Below, one piece after another: positions 43,220 to 52,868 of a stretch of DNA of 64,000 nucleotides. Numbering within the stretch: position 1 is the stretch's first letter; each line of letters starts with the position of its first letter. The stretch covers positions 2,388,001-2,452,000 of the forward strand of contig NZ_CP084061.1 of assembly GCF_020215665.1 (NCBI RefSeq), written 5' to 3'. Source of the stretch: Blautia parvula (GTDB taxonomy: Bacteria; Bacillota; Clostridia; Lachnospirales; Lachnospiraceae). The position numbers and the translations under genes were made by a program. Below the pieces are notes generated by a model. It was not told where the DNA came from. It saw only the letters and a program-made list of their open reading frames with translations, and did not search any database.

Positions 43220-44254
43220 TTACCTTGTCTCCAGAAAATAATTTTCTTTCACTGCTCTCTCATCTGTAGGATAAGCCTCCAGATATGCAGTGATTTTTTC
43301 TTTTGCAGACGCATAGTCCATCTTCTTTTCATAGGCCACGATTTCATTGAACAGAAGTGCCTGTTTCTCGTCCTGGTCCCCCGTGTCCAGTCCCTTCTGA
43401 ATATTGGAGAGGGCACTGTCATAGTCTCCGTCCAGGATATCGCAGTAAGCCATACCGTTGTAAGCTTTTGCCTGTAGTGACTGCTCACTCAGGCTCTCTT
43501 TATAATTTGCCCGGGCATTGGCCGTATCGCCCTGTTCCGCGTATACCTTGCCCAGATAAATGGCTGCCTCTTTATATCCGTCATTGTAGGCTGTGGTCAG
43601 CTCTTTTTTTGCCTTATCATACTCCTCCAGATAGTAGTAGACACGGCCTCTGTCATAGTGGTCCCGCTCATCACCGGCCTCTATATCCAGGGCCATCTCC
43701 AGATAAGACTCTCCGTCAGCCTTCATGTCACACTCTTCGTATACACGGTAGATTTCCAGATAGTCATTATACTCTTTGGAATCTGCAGCCACTTTTCCAA
43801 AGTCGGATGCCGCCTTATCATACTGATCCAGATGGAGATAGGCCGTTCCCCTGAGGAAATATCCCTCTTTACTGTTCTTCACATCCAGCATCTGGTCGCA
43901 GGTGGCTGCACTTCCCTCAAAGTCACCTCTTTGGTACTGCACCACAGCCAGATATGCCAAAATGTCGGCTCTCATGGCCTTCTCCGAATCAGCGGCCAGG
44001 TCCCTGGCTTTTTCCAGAGCCTGCTGTGCCTCTTCGTATTTTCCCATTTTCAGATAGGCAATGCCCTCTCCCCTGAGAGCCTCCACCTCATATTTCTCCT
44101 CGGCGATGGCCAGCTCAAAGTTTTCGATGGCACTCTGATATTTTTTCCCCTCTAAATCTTCCGCGCCCAGTTCATAATAGCTGGGTGTCTCTTTTCCGCA
44201 TCCTGCCATAAGACAGAGGATGCATCCTGTCAGAACAATAAATTTTCCCTTCAC
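43220..44254 (-). CDS. tetratricopeptide-repeat lipoprotein
   Basis: A 344-residue protein. The signal peptide ends in a lipobox, CLMAGC (Cys about 19), so it is tethered to the outside of the membrane. About eight TPR units follow (for example YQSAIENFELAIAEEKYEVEALRGEGIAYLKMGKYEEAQQALEKARDLA), a scaffold for protein contacts. No catalytic motif is visible. The start is GTG with only a weak upstream GGGG. It lies 19 bp after glmM on the same strand and is probably cotranscribed, which may link it to envelope synthesis, but that is only context. Confidence 0.82.
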   Translation of the reverse strand: MKGKFIVLTGCILCLMAGCGKETPSYYELGAEDLEGKKYQSAIENFELAIAEEKYEVEALRGEGIAYLKMGKYEEAQQALEKARDLAADSEKAMRADILAYLAVVQYQRGDFEGSAATCDQMLDVKNSKEGYFLRGTAYLHLDQYDKAASDFGKVAADSKEYNDYLEIYRVYEECDMKADGESYLEMALDIEAGDERDHYDRGRVYYYLEEYDKAKKELTTAYNDGYKEAAIYLGKVYAEQGDTANARANYKESLSEQSLQAKAYNGMAYCDILDGDYDSALSNIQKGLDTGDQDEKQALLFNEIVAYEKKMDYASAKEKITAYLEAYPTDERAVKENYFLETR

Positions 44255-44273
44255 AAATAAATTCCCCGTTCGT

Positions 44274-45620
44274 TTACTGTACGATCAGATTCTCAGACCT
44301 CATGACAGCAATCACTTTATCTACATTTTCTTCACAGATCTCATTGGAAGCTGCTTCCACCATTACGCGGATCACAGGCTCTGTACCGCTCTCGCGCACC
44401 AGAATCCTTCCGTCATCGCCCAGGGCTTTTTCCACCTCTGCAATGGCTTTCACCACTTCCGGATTCTCTCTGGCTTCCTTCTTATCATATACCCGCACAT
44501 TTTTCAGTACCTGCGGATAAATCTTCACTTCTTTGGTCAGCATGCTGAGAGGCTGTTTTTTCTCAATGATGACTTCCATCAGCTTCAGAGAAGTCAGAAT
44601 GCCGTCACCTGTAGTGGCGTGTTTGGAGAAGATAATGTGGCCGGACTGCTCGCCTCCGATGGAGTGGCCGTTTGCCATCATATTCTCGCAGACGTATTTG
44701 TCGCCCACGGCTGTCTTCTCGTATGCAATGCCTTCTCTCTCGCAGGCTTTGTAAAGACCCAGGTTGGACATGATGGTGGTGACAATGGTGTTGTTGTTTA
44801 ACTTGCCCTGCTCCTGCATGTATTTTCCGCATACATACATGATCAGGTCACCGTTCACTTCATCGCCGTTCTCATCCACTGCGATACAGCGGTCAGCATC
44901 TCCGTCATAGGCAAAGCCCACATCCAGATGATTTTCCCTGACAAAATTTTTCAGTTCCTCAATATGTGTGGAACCGCAGTTTGTATTGATATTGGTTCCG
45001 TCCGGGTCATTGTGGATCACATAGGTCTTGGCACCCAGCGCATCAAATACACTCTTTGCAATGGCAGATGCGCTGCCGTTTGCGCAGTCAAGGCCCACTC
45101 TTTTATTCTTAAAGGCACGTGTCGGAATGGAGATGAGATATCCGATATAGCGGTTTCTTCCTGCGGAGAAGTCCACTGTGCGGCCGATATCCTCTCTCTT
45201 TGCCAGAGGCAGCTCCGGTACCTTTCCGTCAATATACGCTTCGATCTGCTCCTCAACGGATGCTTCCATCTTCTGTCCGTTGCCGTTGATGATCTTAATT
45301 CCATTGTCATAGAATGGATTGTGGCTGGCTGAGATCATGATACCACAGTCAAAGTTCTCTGTGCGCACAACGTAGGAAACGCTGGGTGTGGTGGTCACAT
45401 GCAGAAGATATACATCTGCGCCGGACGCTGTCAGACCTGCAACCAGTGAATATTCAAACATATAGCTGCTTCTTCTGGTGTCCTTGCCGATCACGATCTG
45501 CGCCTTATGCTCCTGTCCGAAATACCATCCCAGGAAACGTCCCACTTTAAATGCATGCTCTACTGTCAGGTTTACGTTAGCTTCCCCGCGGAAACCGTCT
45601 GTTCCAAAATATTTTCCCAT
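44274..45620 (-). CDS. glmM: phosphoglucosamine mutase
   Basis: Converts glucosamine 6-phosphate to glucosamine 1-phosphate for peptidoglycan precursors. The 448-residue protein has the start KYFGTDGFRGEAN, the phosphoserine site in GIMISASHNPFYDNGIKI, the metal loop DGDADRC and the phosphate-binding end RESGTEPVIRVMVEA. I chose the ATG at 45620 with AAGGAG 6 nt before it; a longer frame begins at 45638. Precedes the TPR lipoprotein gene. Confidence 0.96.
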   Translation of the reverse strand: MGKYFGTDGFRGEANVNLTVEHAFKVGRFLGWYFGQEHKAQIVIGKDTRRSSYMFEYSLVAGLTASGADVYLLHVTTTPSVSYVVRTENFDCGIMISASHNPFYDNGIKIINGNGQKMEASVEEQIEAYIDGKVPELPLAKREDIGRTVDFSAGRNRYIGYLISIPTRAFKNKRVGLDCANGSASAIAKSVFDALGAKTYVIHNDPDGTNINTNCGSTHIEELKNFVRENHLDVGFAYDGDADRCIAVDENGDEVNGDLIMYVCGKYMQEQGKLNNNTIVTTIMSNLGLYKACEREGIAYEKTAVGDKYVCENMMANGHSIGGEQSGHIIFSKHATTGDGILTSLKLMEVIIEKKQPLSMLTKEVKIYPQVLKNVRVYDKKEARENPEVVKAIAEVEKALGDDGRILVRESGTEPVIRVMVEAASNEICEENVDKVIAVMRSENLIVQ

Positions 45621-45741
45621 AACTGACTCCTTATACAAATGTCCAATTTCTTTATCTTTTCGTTACCGTATTATAAAATATCACATTTTTTGTGATTTGT
45701 CACTGTTATTGTGGAATCCGGATGCCTGCGGCACTGCCTGT

Positions 45742-46662
45742 CTATGCGTATAAATCCTTTTTGTATACGCCCTGCTCTACCAGATCTGCGAAAGCTTCCA
45801 TTACTTTTTCCTTGTCTTCCTGATATGTAACGCCAAACCAGGTGTCATGTGTCTTGAGCACAGCCACATCTGCCTTGTTCTCTTTGATGAGCTTATCCAC
45901 GATAGTGGGAAGAAGATATTCCTTCTTCAGATCCTCCGGACCGCATTCCTTTAAGAATTCCACAAAACCCTCTTCCAGTGTTCTTAAAAATGCAGGTGTC
46001 AACCCCCACATATTCATGGATACCAGGTTCTTGGGGTCCAGCATACAAAGGCCGCCGTCCTCTGTCTCCACGGCCGGACCCTCTTCTGTCTTCTTAATAT
46101 TGTAGGTCTCCGCGATTCCCACCAGATTCTTATTCTCATCCAGAGAGCAAATGCCCCTGGTCACAGAACCGTTGTCGCTCAGTGTGTTCTCCAGAATAAA
46201 TCCGGCCATGCAGATATCCAGCTTACCTGTATCCTCATGCTCTTCCACCAGATAGTCATGGATCTTTACATAAGCTTCCTTGCCGTAGTAATCGTCTGCG
46301 TTGATGACGATAAACGGCTCTTTGAGCACTTCTCTGGCTGCCAGGATGGCCTGTCCGGTTCCCCATGGCTTTGTGCGCTCCTTCGGGCAGGTAAATCCTT
46401 CGGGCAGGTCCTGCAGATCCTGAAATACATATTCCACCTCTGCCACCTTCTCGATCCTGTTTCCGATCACTTCACGGAATTCTTCCTCTATGTCTTTCCT
46501 GATGATGAATACGATTTTGTTGAATCCTGCCTCCAGGGCATCGTGAATGGAATAATCCATGATGATCTCACCGCTCGGCCCCACTTTTGCAAGCTGCTTG
46601 ATTCCTTTTCCAAAGCGGCTGCCGATTCCGGCTGCCATGATTACCAGTGCTGTTTTTTTCAT
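45742..46662 (-). CDS. sugar-phosphate nucleotidyltransferase
   Basis: A 306-residue nucleotidyltransferase with the Rossmann-like signature MAAGIGSRFGKGIKQLAKVGPSGEII, GTGQAILAAREVL and the metal-binding VINADDYYG. The overall layout resembles UDP-sugar or NDP-sugar pyrophosphorylase-like proteins in Firmicutes, but no acceptor sugar can be named. The C-terminal third is unlike the GlmU hexapeptide domain. Same strand as glmM, with about 120 bp between them. Confidence 0.82.
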   Translation of the reverse strand: MKKTALVIMAAGIGSRFGKGIKQLAKVGPSGEIIMDYSIHDALEAGFNKIVFIIRKDIEEEFREVIGNRIEKVAEVEYVFQDLQDLPEGFTCPKERTKPWGTGQAILAAREVLKEPFIVINADDYYGKEAYVKIHDYLVEEHEDTGKLDICMAGFILENTLSDNGSVTRGICSLDENKNLVGIAETYNIKKTEEGPAVETEDGGLCMLDPKNLVSMNMWGLTPAFLRTLEEGFVEFLKECGPEDLKKEYLLPTIVDKLIKENKADVAVLKTHDTWFGVTYQEDKEKVMEAFADLVEQGVYKKDLYA

Positions 46663-46935
46663 GATTTTTCTCCCGTTCCTCGTTTATAAATTCTATATGT
46701 TACCAGTCTGTCCGCCTGGAGATCAGGCGTCAGAATACCAATTACCACTCTTACCATAAAATACTTACTTCCATAATATATTACAATTTACCGGGAAATG
46801 CAATGTCATTTTCCTTATGGTAACAGGAAGCAACTCTGATTATGCTTCCTATTGTATCATAGATGTGTTGTCATATACAACCTGGAATTATCGTGCAGGC
46901 AACAGCATATCTCTTTTTTCTTCATAATAAAATAT
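46663..46935. other. gene-free interval
   Basis: A/T-rich region upstream of the nucleotidyltransferase gene. I see no convincing reading frame or operator. The terminator at 46936 closes the sugar operon that follows. Confidence 0.35.
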
Positions 46936-46973
46936 GCCGGGCAAAAAGTATCATCCCATACTTTTTGCCCGGC
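46936..46973 (-). terminator. terminator of the second sugar-transport operon
   Basis: Perfect 16-bp stem, arms GCCGGGCAAAAAGTAT / ATACTTTTTGCCCGGC with a 6-nt loop, followed on the minus strand by ATATTTTATTATG. Confidence 0.85.
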
Positions 46974-46998
46974 AGTTCCACTTTAATTCTTTGCTACA

Positions 46999-47988
46999 TC
47001 AGCAGTTTTTCATAAAATCAATTTCCTGTCTCAGTTGTGCTTCCGTCATATGGATTGCCGCCGGCTGCGGATAAGCTTTGTACATAAAGCCTCCTTTTTC
47101 CGTACTCAGAGCCTGTACCATATCCCTGATATAGCTGCCCATCTCCTCCTTTGTCATCTGCACACTATGCTGGATATCCACAGGGCACAGGAAACATATC
47201 TTACCGTTCCATTTGCCCAGCAGTTCCAAGCCCATATTCATCTGCTGGTCCATCTGAATCACGTCCACACCAAATTCAACAAAAACGTCCAGAAGGTATG
47301 TAATATGCCCGCAGGAGTGAAGGAAATATTTCATTCCTTTTTTATGGATGTAATCCACAAAACTCTTCATCCTGTCATAATAATACTCTTCCCACATTCC
47401 GTATGACATCATAGGCCCTCTCTGCAGCCCCCAGTCCTCCCATGCCATAACAGCATCCATACCGGCCTCAGCATAACCGTCCACCATCTGTTTTCCCACT
47501 TCATAGAGACAGTCGATCAATCGGTTTATATTTTCTTCCTCTTCATAATAATCCACCATGCAGTTGGCATATCCCCGCAGATTGATTATTTCTTCCATCA
47601 TCATGCCAAGCCCCCCTACCAGAAACTTATCCGGATAAAGCTGCCTGAGCCTTTTGGCCTCTGTATATCTGCTGGGCGCTGTGAAATCCGGCAGATGATT
47701 TTTCCAGTTCTCGAAATTATCCCAGGACTCCAGAGGCGGATTCTTTACCTCCCCCATAGTCTCTCCAAAGGTCTCCATCTTATATCCCCACTGGCTGTAT
47801 CCTTCCGCAACAGGTACAAATTCAGGGTCATAGCTGGATACAATGTAAATGTCCGCATCGTACTCCTTCAATATATCCTTTGTGATTGCCTGATTCAAAG
47901 CGTCTGAATCAAAATCCAGACAGATGGGAATTCTGTCAGGTCCTTTTCCCTCTATGGCATTCAGTACACATTCTTTTGATGTCTGCAT
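46999..47988 (-). CDS. UroD/MtaA-like methyltransferase-family protein
   Basis: A 329-residue UroD-superfamily protein, opening MQTSKECVLNAIEGKGPDRIPICLDFD. It has MtaA-like metal-ligand candidates: His224 and Cys226 in FLHSCGH, and Cys265/Cys268 in ICFLCPVD. Those match the His-x-Cys...Cys zinc site of corrinoid:CoM or CmuA-type methyltransferases, unlike the first UroD-like protein in this window, which has Asp in the first Cys position. It is the last gene of a sugar-uptake operon. Start ATG has AAAGGAG upstream. No corrinoid protein lies nearby, and the substrate is unknown. Confidence 0.82.
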   Translation of the reverse strand: MQTSKECVLNAIEGKGPDRIPICLDFDSDALNQAITKDILKEYDADIYIVSSYDPEFVPVAEGYSQWGYKMETFGETMGEVKNPPLESWDNFENWKNHLPDFTAPSRYTEAKRLRQLYPDKFLVGGLGMMMEEIINLRGYANCMVDYYEEEENINRLIDCLYEVGKQMVDGYAEAGMDAVMAWEDWGLQRGPMMSYGMWEEYYYDRMKSFVDYIHKKGMKYFLHSCGHITYLLDVFVEFGVDVIQMDQQMNMGLELLGKWNGKICFLCPVDIQHSVQMTKEEMGSYIRDMVQALSTEKGGFMYKAYPQPAAIHMTEAQLRQEIDFMKNC

Positions 47989-48013
47989 TGTCTTTAATCT
48001 CCTTTACATTTAT

Positions 48014-48835
48014 TTACTTTAACACAGCTCCTGCTGCAAAACTTTTCTCCACCTGCTCGCTGCAGATACAATAAAACAGAATCAGCGGTATACACGTTAT
48101 GACAATTGCCGCAGCCATGGGGCCCAGTGCAGTTGAATAGGCGCCTCGAAAAGCAGTCAGACCAATAGGCAGGGTATACAGTTCAGAAGTCTGCAGATAA
48201 GTGGATGCCATAATAAACTCGTTCCAGTTGCTCATGAAGGTGAAGATAGCTACAGTGGCAACTGCCGGTTTCAGTACCGGAATAATAATATGTACAAACG
48301 ATTTGATCACACCGCATCCGTCAATAAATGCGGCCTCCTCCAGTTCATGAGGGATACTTCTGAGAAAATTACTGATTATAAATACTGCCAGCGGCAGACC
48401 CGCGGCTATATATGGGATAATGATGCACCAATGTGTATTCAGCAGTCCTGCTTTCTGCATGATCAAAAACAGAGGAATCAGGGTTGCATGTATGGGAACC
48501 ATCATCCCCAGCATCAGGAATCCCAATGCGGCATTGCTTCCCCTCCATTTCATTCTCGTGATCGCATATCCCATCATACAGCTCAGCGCAACTGTGATGG
48601 CTACACTTACAAAAGTAACCAGCACACTGTTCAAAAAATATTCCGCCACATTTCCTTTCAGCCATGCCTCCGCATAATTGCCAAATACAGGAGTTTCCGG
48701 CAGCCTTAATGAGCTGGCCGTATAAATTTCACTGTTATTTTTCAGAGAAAAATTAATAAGCCATAGAAGCGGAAATATCTGAATCACTGAAAATATTATT
48801 AAAATTATGATTTTGACTGTATTCTTCTTCTTCAT
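48014..48835 (-). CDS. carbohydrate ABC transporter permease, MalG type
   Basis: A 273-residue permease with six predicted helices and EAA loop LEEAAFIDGCGVIKSFVHIIIPVLKPA. I chose the ATG at 48835, 8 nt after GGAGG, instead of the ATG 6 nt earlier, which is too close to that site. It follows the MalF-type permease by 15 bp. No ATPase gene is present. Confidence 0.9.
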   Translation of the reverse strand: MKKKNTVKIIILIIFSVIQIFPLLWLINFSLKNNSEIYTASSLRLPETPVFGNYAEAWLKGNVAEYFLNSVLVTFVSVAITVALSCMMGYAITRMKWRGSNAALGFLMLGMMVPIHATLIPLFLIMQKAGLLNTHWCIIIPYIAAGLPLAVFIISNFLRSIPHELEEAAFIDGCGVIKSFVHIIIPVLKPAVATVAIFTFMSNWNEFIMASTYLQTSELYTLPIGLTAFRGAYSTALGPMAAAIVITCIPLILFYCICSEQVEKSFAAGAVLK

Positions 48836-48850
48836 TGCCATTTCCTCCTG

Positions 48851-49735
48851 TCAATATTCCATGGGTTCCCTTGACATAACCTTGTTGATCAGCAGATAAA
48901 CCCCAATACATACCACACAGAGCATTACTGCAATGGCACTGCCATAACCATAATTAAATTTCAAAAATGATTCCTTATACATATGAATCGCTATGGTTGT
49001 TGTAAGATTATAAGGACCACCTGCAGTCATAACATAAATATTGTCGAAAATCTTAATGCTTCCCACCACAGCAAGCACAAGGCAGACTTTTAATATATCC
49101 CGAAGCATTGGAAGAATAACACGGAATGTTACCTGAAAACCATTGGCTCCGTCCAGTTTTGCTGCCTCCTCATATTGTTCCGGGATTGCCTTTAGCCCCG
49201 CGTAGAGAATAATCATGTGGTAACCAATCCACTGCCATATAACCGGAACAATGGCTGCGATCAGGCAGGTACCTTTTTCCGACAGCCACTCATGCTGAAA
49301 ATTTGACAAGCCTACAACTCTTAGAAATTCATTTAAAAGTCCATAGTTTACATCGTAGATTTTCTGCCACATAAGCGCAATTGCTGTGGTAGATAAAAGC
49401 ACAGGTATGAAGAACGCGATTCTGAAAAAGCGCGTTCTCTTTTTCATACTTGATAAAAGCATGGCAAAAAACAGTGCTGGCACTAACTGCCCAATTACTG
49501 CAACTATCAGAATGACCAGCGTATTTAGAAGCGCTTTTCTAAAAACCATGTCACTGGAAAATAGTTTTATATAATTGTGAAGTCCCACATAATCCTTCGG
49601 ACCGATTCCCTTCCATGATGTAAAACTCAGGTTTACGGTATACAAAATGGGATAAACAAAAATAAAAGCGAATATAAGAAGTCCCGGAATCATAAACAGC
49701 GCAATAACAGGTTTGTTGGACAACATTTTTTTCAT
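48851..49735 (-). CDS. carbohydrate ABC transporter permease, MalF type
   Basis: A 294-residue permease with six predicted helices. EAA motif: YEEAAKLDGANGFQVTFRVILPML. The ATG at 49735 follows GGGGGA by 6 nt and gives the usual start MKKMLSNKPVIALFMIPG; an in-frame ATG at 49768 lacks such a site and overlaps a hairpin. It follows the binding-protein gene with a 62-bp gap that contains that hairpin. Confidence 0.9.
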   Translation of the reverse strand: MKKMLSNKPVIALFMIPGLLIFAFIFVYPILYTVNLSFTSWKGIGPKDYVGLHNYIKLFSSDMVFRKALLNTLVILIVAVIGQLVPALFFAMLLSSMKKRTRFFRIAFFIPVLLSTTAIALMWQKIYDVNYGLLNEFLRVVGLSNFQHEWLSEKGTCLIAAIVPVIWQWIGYHMIILYAGLKAIPEQYEEAAKLDGANGFQVTFRVILPMLRDILKVCLVLAVVGSIKIFDNIYVMTAGGPYNLTTTIAIHMYKESFLKFNYGYGSAIAVMLCVVCIGVYLLINKVMSREPMEY

Positions 49736-49755
49736 TCTTCTTCCCCCTTCAAACT

Positions 49756-49782
49756 GGACTGTCCTCATTTTAAGGACAGCCC
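49756..49782 (-). terminator. intra-operon hairpin between binding-protein and permease genes
   Basis: Stem GGGCTGTCCT / AGGACAGTCC on the minus strand, 10 bp with one G-T pair and a 7-nt loop. It is followed by AGTTTG, not a long T run. It sits at the same position as the hairpin in the first sugar operon (10735-10763). Confidence 0.6.
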
Positions 49783-49797
49783 TGCACTTCTTTTATA

Positions 49798-51075
49798 TCA
49801 TCCGCCTTTGATTATGCTTTCCAGCTGCTTGATAAAGTTATCTGCGTCCACTTCGCCAGCAAATTGCTGTTGGGATAAATCCCTCATAGGCTCACCGATT
49901 GCAGTATCCAGATATGTGAACCACCACAACTGTGTTTTCTCCATTTTTTTGAAATTCTCGATATATGTTTTCATCATTTCTGTTTGTCCGGCCTCTTCAA
50001 TGTCTGTCTCAAAATAGGTCTGCTCTCCGTTTTCAGCAAGGTGGTCATTCAAAATCTTGGAGTATTCCACTGCCAGTTTGGCTGCTGCTTCCTTGTTCTC
50101 TGAATTCGCGTTGACTGCAATTCCCGCATCCGCAGCATTTCCACAGCAGGATAGATATGGATCTTCTGCCCCTGTTTTAGGAAATACCGTACATCCTAAG
50201 TTCTCATCAGATTGCAGTGCGGATACCTGCCAGGAACCCGTAGGATACATTGCTATCTTTCCAGCTTTCAGCAGCTCTACACATTCTGATGGTGTTGCCT
50301 GCATATAACCGGTCTGAAATGCATTTCTTTCTATCAGTGTCTCCACCTTTTCCGCAGCCTCCACAAATGGTTTACTGGTAAAAGTACCTCCGTCTTTCAT
50401 AGCGTCTGCAAATGCATCTGCATCTTCCCGCACCACCATCATATTATAAAAGAGGTCGCCTTCCCATCGATCTTTATCTCCAAGTCCCATGGCCCCGATT
50501 CCCTTGGCATTGCACGCATCTACTACATCCAATAATGACTCCCAGTCTGCAGGAACCTCTTTGCCCATATCTTCAAAAACTGCTTTGTTATAAAAGAGAC
50601 AGTAGGATTCCAGGGCCCCTGTGGGCACAACATAGTTATGACCATTCTCGTCCTTTTGTGCATAGGTATCATAAAGTGTATAACCGGATTCCTCAATCGC
50701 ATCTTCTAAAGGATAAAGGGCATTCGCCGCTAAAAAAGGTTCACTATAAGAACCTCCCCATGTATAAAACAAATCCGGCAGCTCATTTGCCTGAAGCATA
50801 ACCCTGATTTTTGTTTTATAAGTTGCATCGTCCACACGCTCGATATTAATCTTATAACCAAGCTTATCCGCAGCCTCCTGAAAACTGTCTAACTTTGCGG
50901 GATTGTCCGTTTCCGGATCAAAATGTACCAAAATAGATATTTCGGCATTGGCTTCCGATTTACTGCCTTCATTACCAGCCGCATCATTTACCTCATCATT
51001 GCCTCCGCATCCCGCCAGCGTTCCAATCATTGCTGTTATTCCCAACAACATACTTATTTTTTTCGTCTTTCCCAT
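49798..51075 (-). CDS. extracellular sugar-binding lipoprotein
   Basis: A 425-residue family 1 solute-binding protein. The signal peptide with lipobox GTLAGC (Cys about 23) predicts membrane anchoring outside the cell. Features include ELPDLFYTWGG, YVVPTGALESYCLFYNKAVFEDMG and AMYPTGSWQVSAL, typical of oligosaccharide-binding proteins. Start ATG follows AAGGAGGT. It is the first gene of its operon, separated from the upstream two-component genes by a terminator, so its expression is probably activated by the YesN-type regulator. Confidence 0.9.
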   Translation of the reverse strand: MGKTKKISMLLGITAMIGTLAGCGGNDEVNDAAGNEGSKSEANAEISILVHFDPETDNPAKLDSFQEAADKLGYKINIERVDDATYKTKIRVMLQANELPDLFYTWGGSYSEPFLAANALYPLEDAIEESGYTLYDTYAQKDENGHNYVVPTGALESYCLFYNKAVFEDMGKEVPADWESLLDVVDACNAKGIGAMGLGDKDRWEGDLFYNMMVVREDADAFADAMKDGGTFTSKPFVEAAEKVETLIERNAFQTGYMQATPSECVELLKAGKIAMYPTGSWQVSALQSDENLGCTVFPKTGAEDPYLSCCGNAADAGIAVNANSENKEAAAKLAVEYSKILNDHLAENGEQTYFETDIEEAGQTEMMKTYIENFKKMEKTQLWWFTYLDTAIGEPMRDLSQQQFAGEVDADNFIKQLESIIKGG

Positions 51076-51196
51076 TTTCTTACCTCCTTGATTCGTGTTT
51101 TATCTATGTTTAGATTCTATCATTACAGATTAACGAAAAATATAGAATATATTCCGACTGCGTTAAATATATTCATCATTTTATTTTATATATATT

Positions 51197-51243
51197 AATA
51201 GGCTGCAGCCTTACATTTTCTGTAAAACTGCAACCTATTTTAT
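51197..51243 (-). terminator. terminator after the YesN-type gene
   Basis: Arms AATAGGTTGCAG / CTGCAGCCTATT on the minus strand, with an inner TTACAG/CTGTAA-like pairing, followed by A/T-rich sequence. It separates the regulator pair from the transport operon. Confidence 0.65.
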
Positions 51244-51256
51244 TCTTCCTATGGTT

Positions 51257-52849
51257 TTATTCACCGGCATAAATTTCTCTGTATTCACCGGCGGTAATTC
51301 CCGTATGTTTTTTAAACACCTGCGAAAAGTAAGGATAATCCGTATATCCCACCATTTCAGCGATTACATAAACTTTATGTTCCGTCCTCCGCAGAAGCTG
51401 CTTCGCACGATCCATCCTGACTTTGGTAAGATAAGAAAAGAACGTCTCACCCTGTTCTCTTTTAAATATACTGCACAAATAATTTTTACTCAGATGAACA
51501 GCGTCAGCCACATCTGCGAGGGAGATTTCTTCTCCAAGATGCTCGTCCACATAATGTACAATCTGCCCCATAATCTCCCTGTTTTTTCCCGCCGAATCTG
51601 CTGCCGCTTCATCCACGGTCTCCTCTGTAATTTCCAGAACAAGGTCTCTCAGCATATCGCCTGTTTTATAGTCATTAAGCGCAGCGATCACTTCCCTGAT
51701 TTTTTTCTTTCTCTCCTCATCCGGAGAGATATTAAACAGCTCTGTTAAGATAAGAATGGTCTGGCTGTAAAACTGCTGGTATATGGCTTTATTTTCTCTC
51801 ATCTCCACATATATTTTTTCAATCAGCTTAACTGCACTTTTTTTATTTAAAGCCCTGAGTTTCATACATATCTGGTTCATAAGTTCATGATCATATTCCA
51901 CACTTTCATTTGAAAATACTCTGACCTCATCATAGAAAATACAGCTTCCCTCTCCCAGATTGCATCTTTCCTCCAGAGCCGCCTCACAGTCCTTTCTCGC
52001 CATATATAATTTATGATAATCTTCATATACACAGCTGACTCCCACGGACAAACTAGTTCTTGTAAGATTTTTGAACTCACTCAGTATAATTTCAAGCAGT
52101 TCCTCCATGGATTTTCCCTCCGGCAGTGTATCAGAATCCTCAACTACATATAGCAAATGCTTTCCCTTTACAAAAGAATCACTGACAAACAGCCCTTTGG
52201 TATTTTCTCTGATGATCATCCTCAACTGTACCCACAACAGTTCACGCATTTCAGGTATAGTGTCACAAATTTCTTCCCGGTCCAAATCAAAACACCAGAG
52301 TCTGAATGGGTCTCCTTTCAGTTCTGAACCATAATACTTCAGACTCTCCATCAGGTTTTGCCCCTCTGGAATAATTTTATCTGCCAATTCACTAAAAAAC
52401 TGGTTTTTCAGTATGGGAATATTTTTCTCTGCCTCTTCCCTGAGTTCCCTGATATTTCTCTCCAGGTCCGCTTTTCTCTGAATCCTTTCATAGACCTTCT
52501 GCAGAGCCTGCTCCAGCTCTTCTTTTTTAGTGGGTTTCATAATATATTCCATGACCCCTGCCCGCATGGCAGAACGGGCAAAATCAAACTCATCATATCC
52601 GCTGATTATGATAACCTCTGTTTTTGGGTAATTTTCTCCTATAAATTCTGCCAGCTCAATACCGTTCATCTGCGGCATCATCACATCGGTTATCACAAGG
52701 TTCGGCCTGTACTCCTTCAGTAATCTGCATGCTTCCTCTCCACATTCTGCCGTTGCACAGATAGAAAACCCGAATTTTTCCCAATCAATGACTTTGCTTA
52801 TGTTTCTCAGAATCACAGGCTCATCATCCACCAATAACACCTGATACAT
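51257..52849 (-). CDS. YesN-type response regulator with AraC DNA-binding domain
   Basis: A 530-residue regulator. Receiver domain (1-120) with Asp in LVITDVMMPQMNG (about residue 55) and Lys in IMKPTKK. The central portion is helical, about 280 residues, without a recognisable domain. The C-terminus has two AraC helix-turn-helix units: ISLADVADAVHLSKNYLCSIFKREQGETF and AEMVGYTDYPYFSQVFKKHTGITAGEYR. It pairs with the sensor kinase 19 bp upstream and probably activates the adjacent sugar-uptake genes. Confidence 0.92.
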   Translation of the reverse strand: MYQVLLVDDEPVILRNISKVIDWEKFGFSICATAECGEEACRLLKEYRPNLVITDVMMPQMNGIELAEFIGENYPKTEVIIISGYDEFDFARSAMRAGVMEYIMKPTKKEELEQALQKVYERIQRKADLERNIRELREEAEKNIPILKNQFFSELADKIIPEGQNLMESLKYYGSELKGDPFRLWCFDLDREEICDTIPEMRELLWVQLRMIIRENTKGLFVSDSFVKGKHLLYVVEDSDTLPEGKSMEELLEIILSEFKNLTRTSLSVGVSCVYEDYHKLYMARKDCEAALEERCNLGEGSCIFYDEVRVFSNESVEYDHELMNQICMKLRALNKKSAVKLIEKIYVEMRENKAIYQQFYSQTILILTELFNISPDEERKKKIREVIAALNDYKTGDMLRDLVLEITEETVDEAAADSAGKNREIMGQIVHYVDEHLGEEISLADVADAVHLSKNYLCSIFKREQGETFFSYLTKVRMDRAKQLLRRTEHKVYVIAEMVGYTDYPYFSQVFKKHTGITAGEYREIYAGE

Positions 52850-52868
52850 TGCTTCCTCTGCTCCTTCC

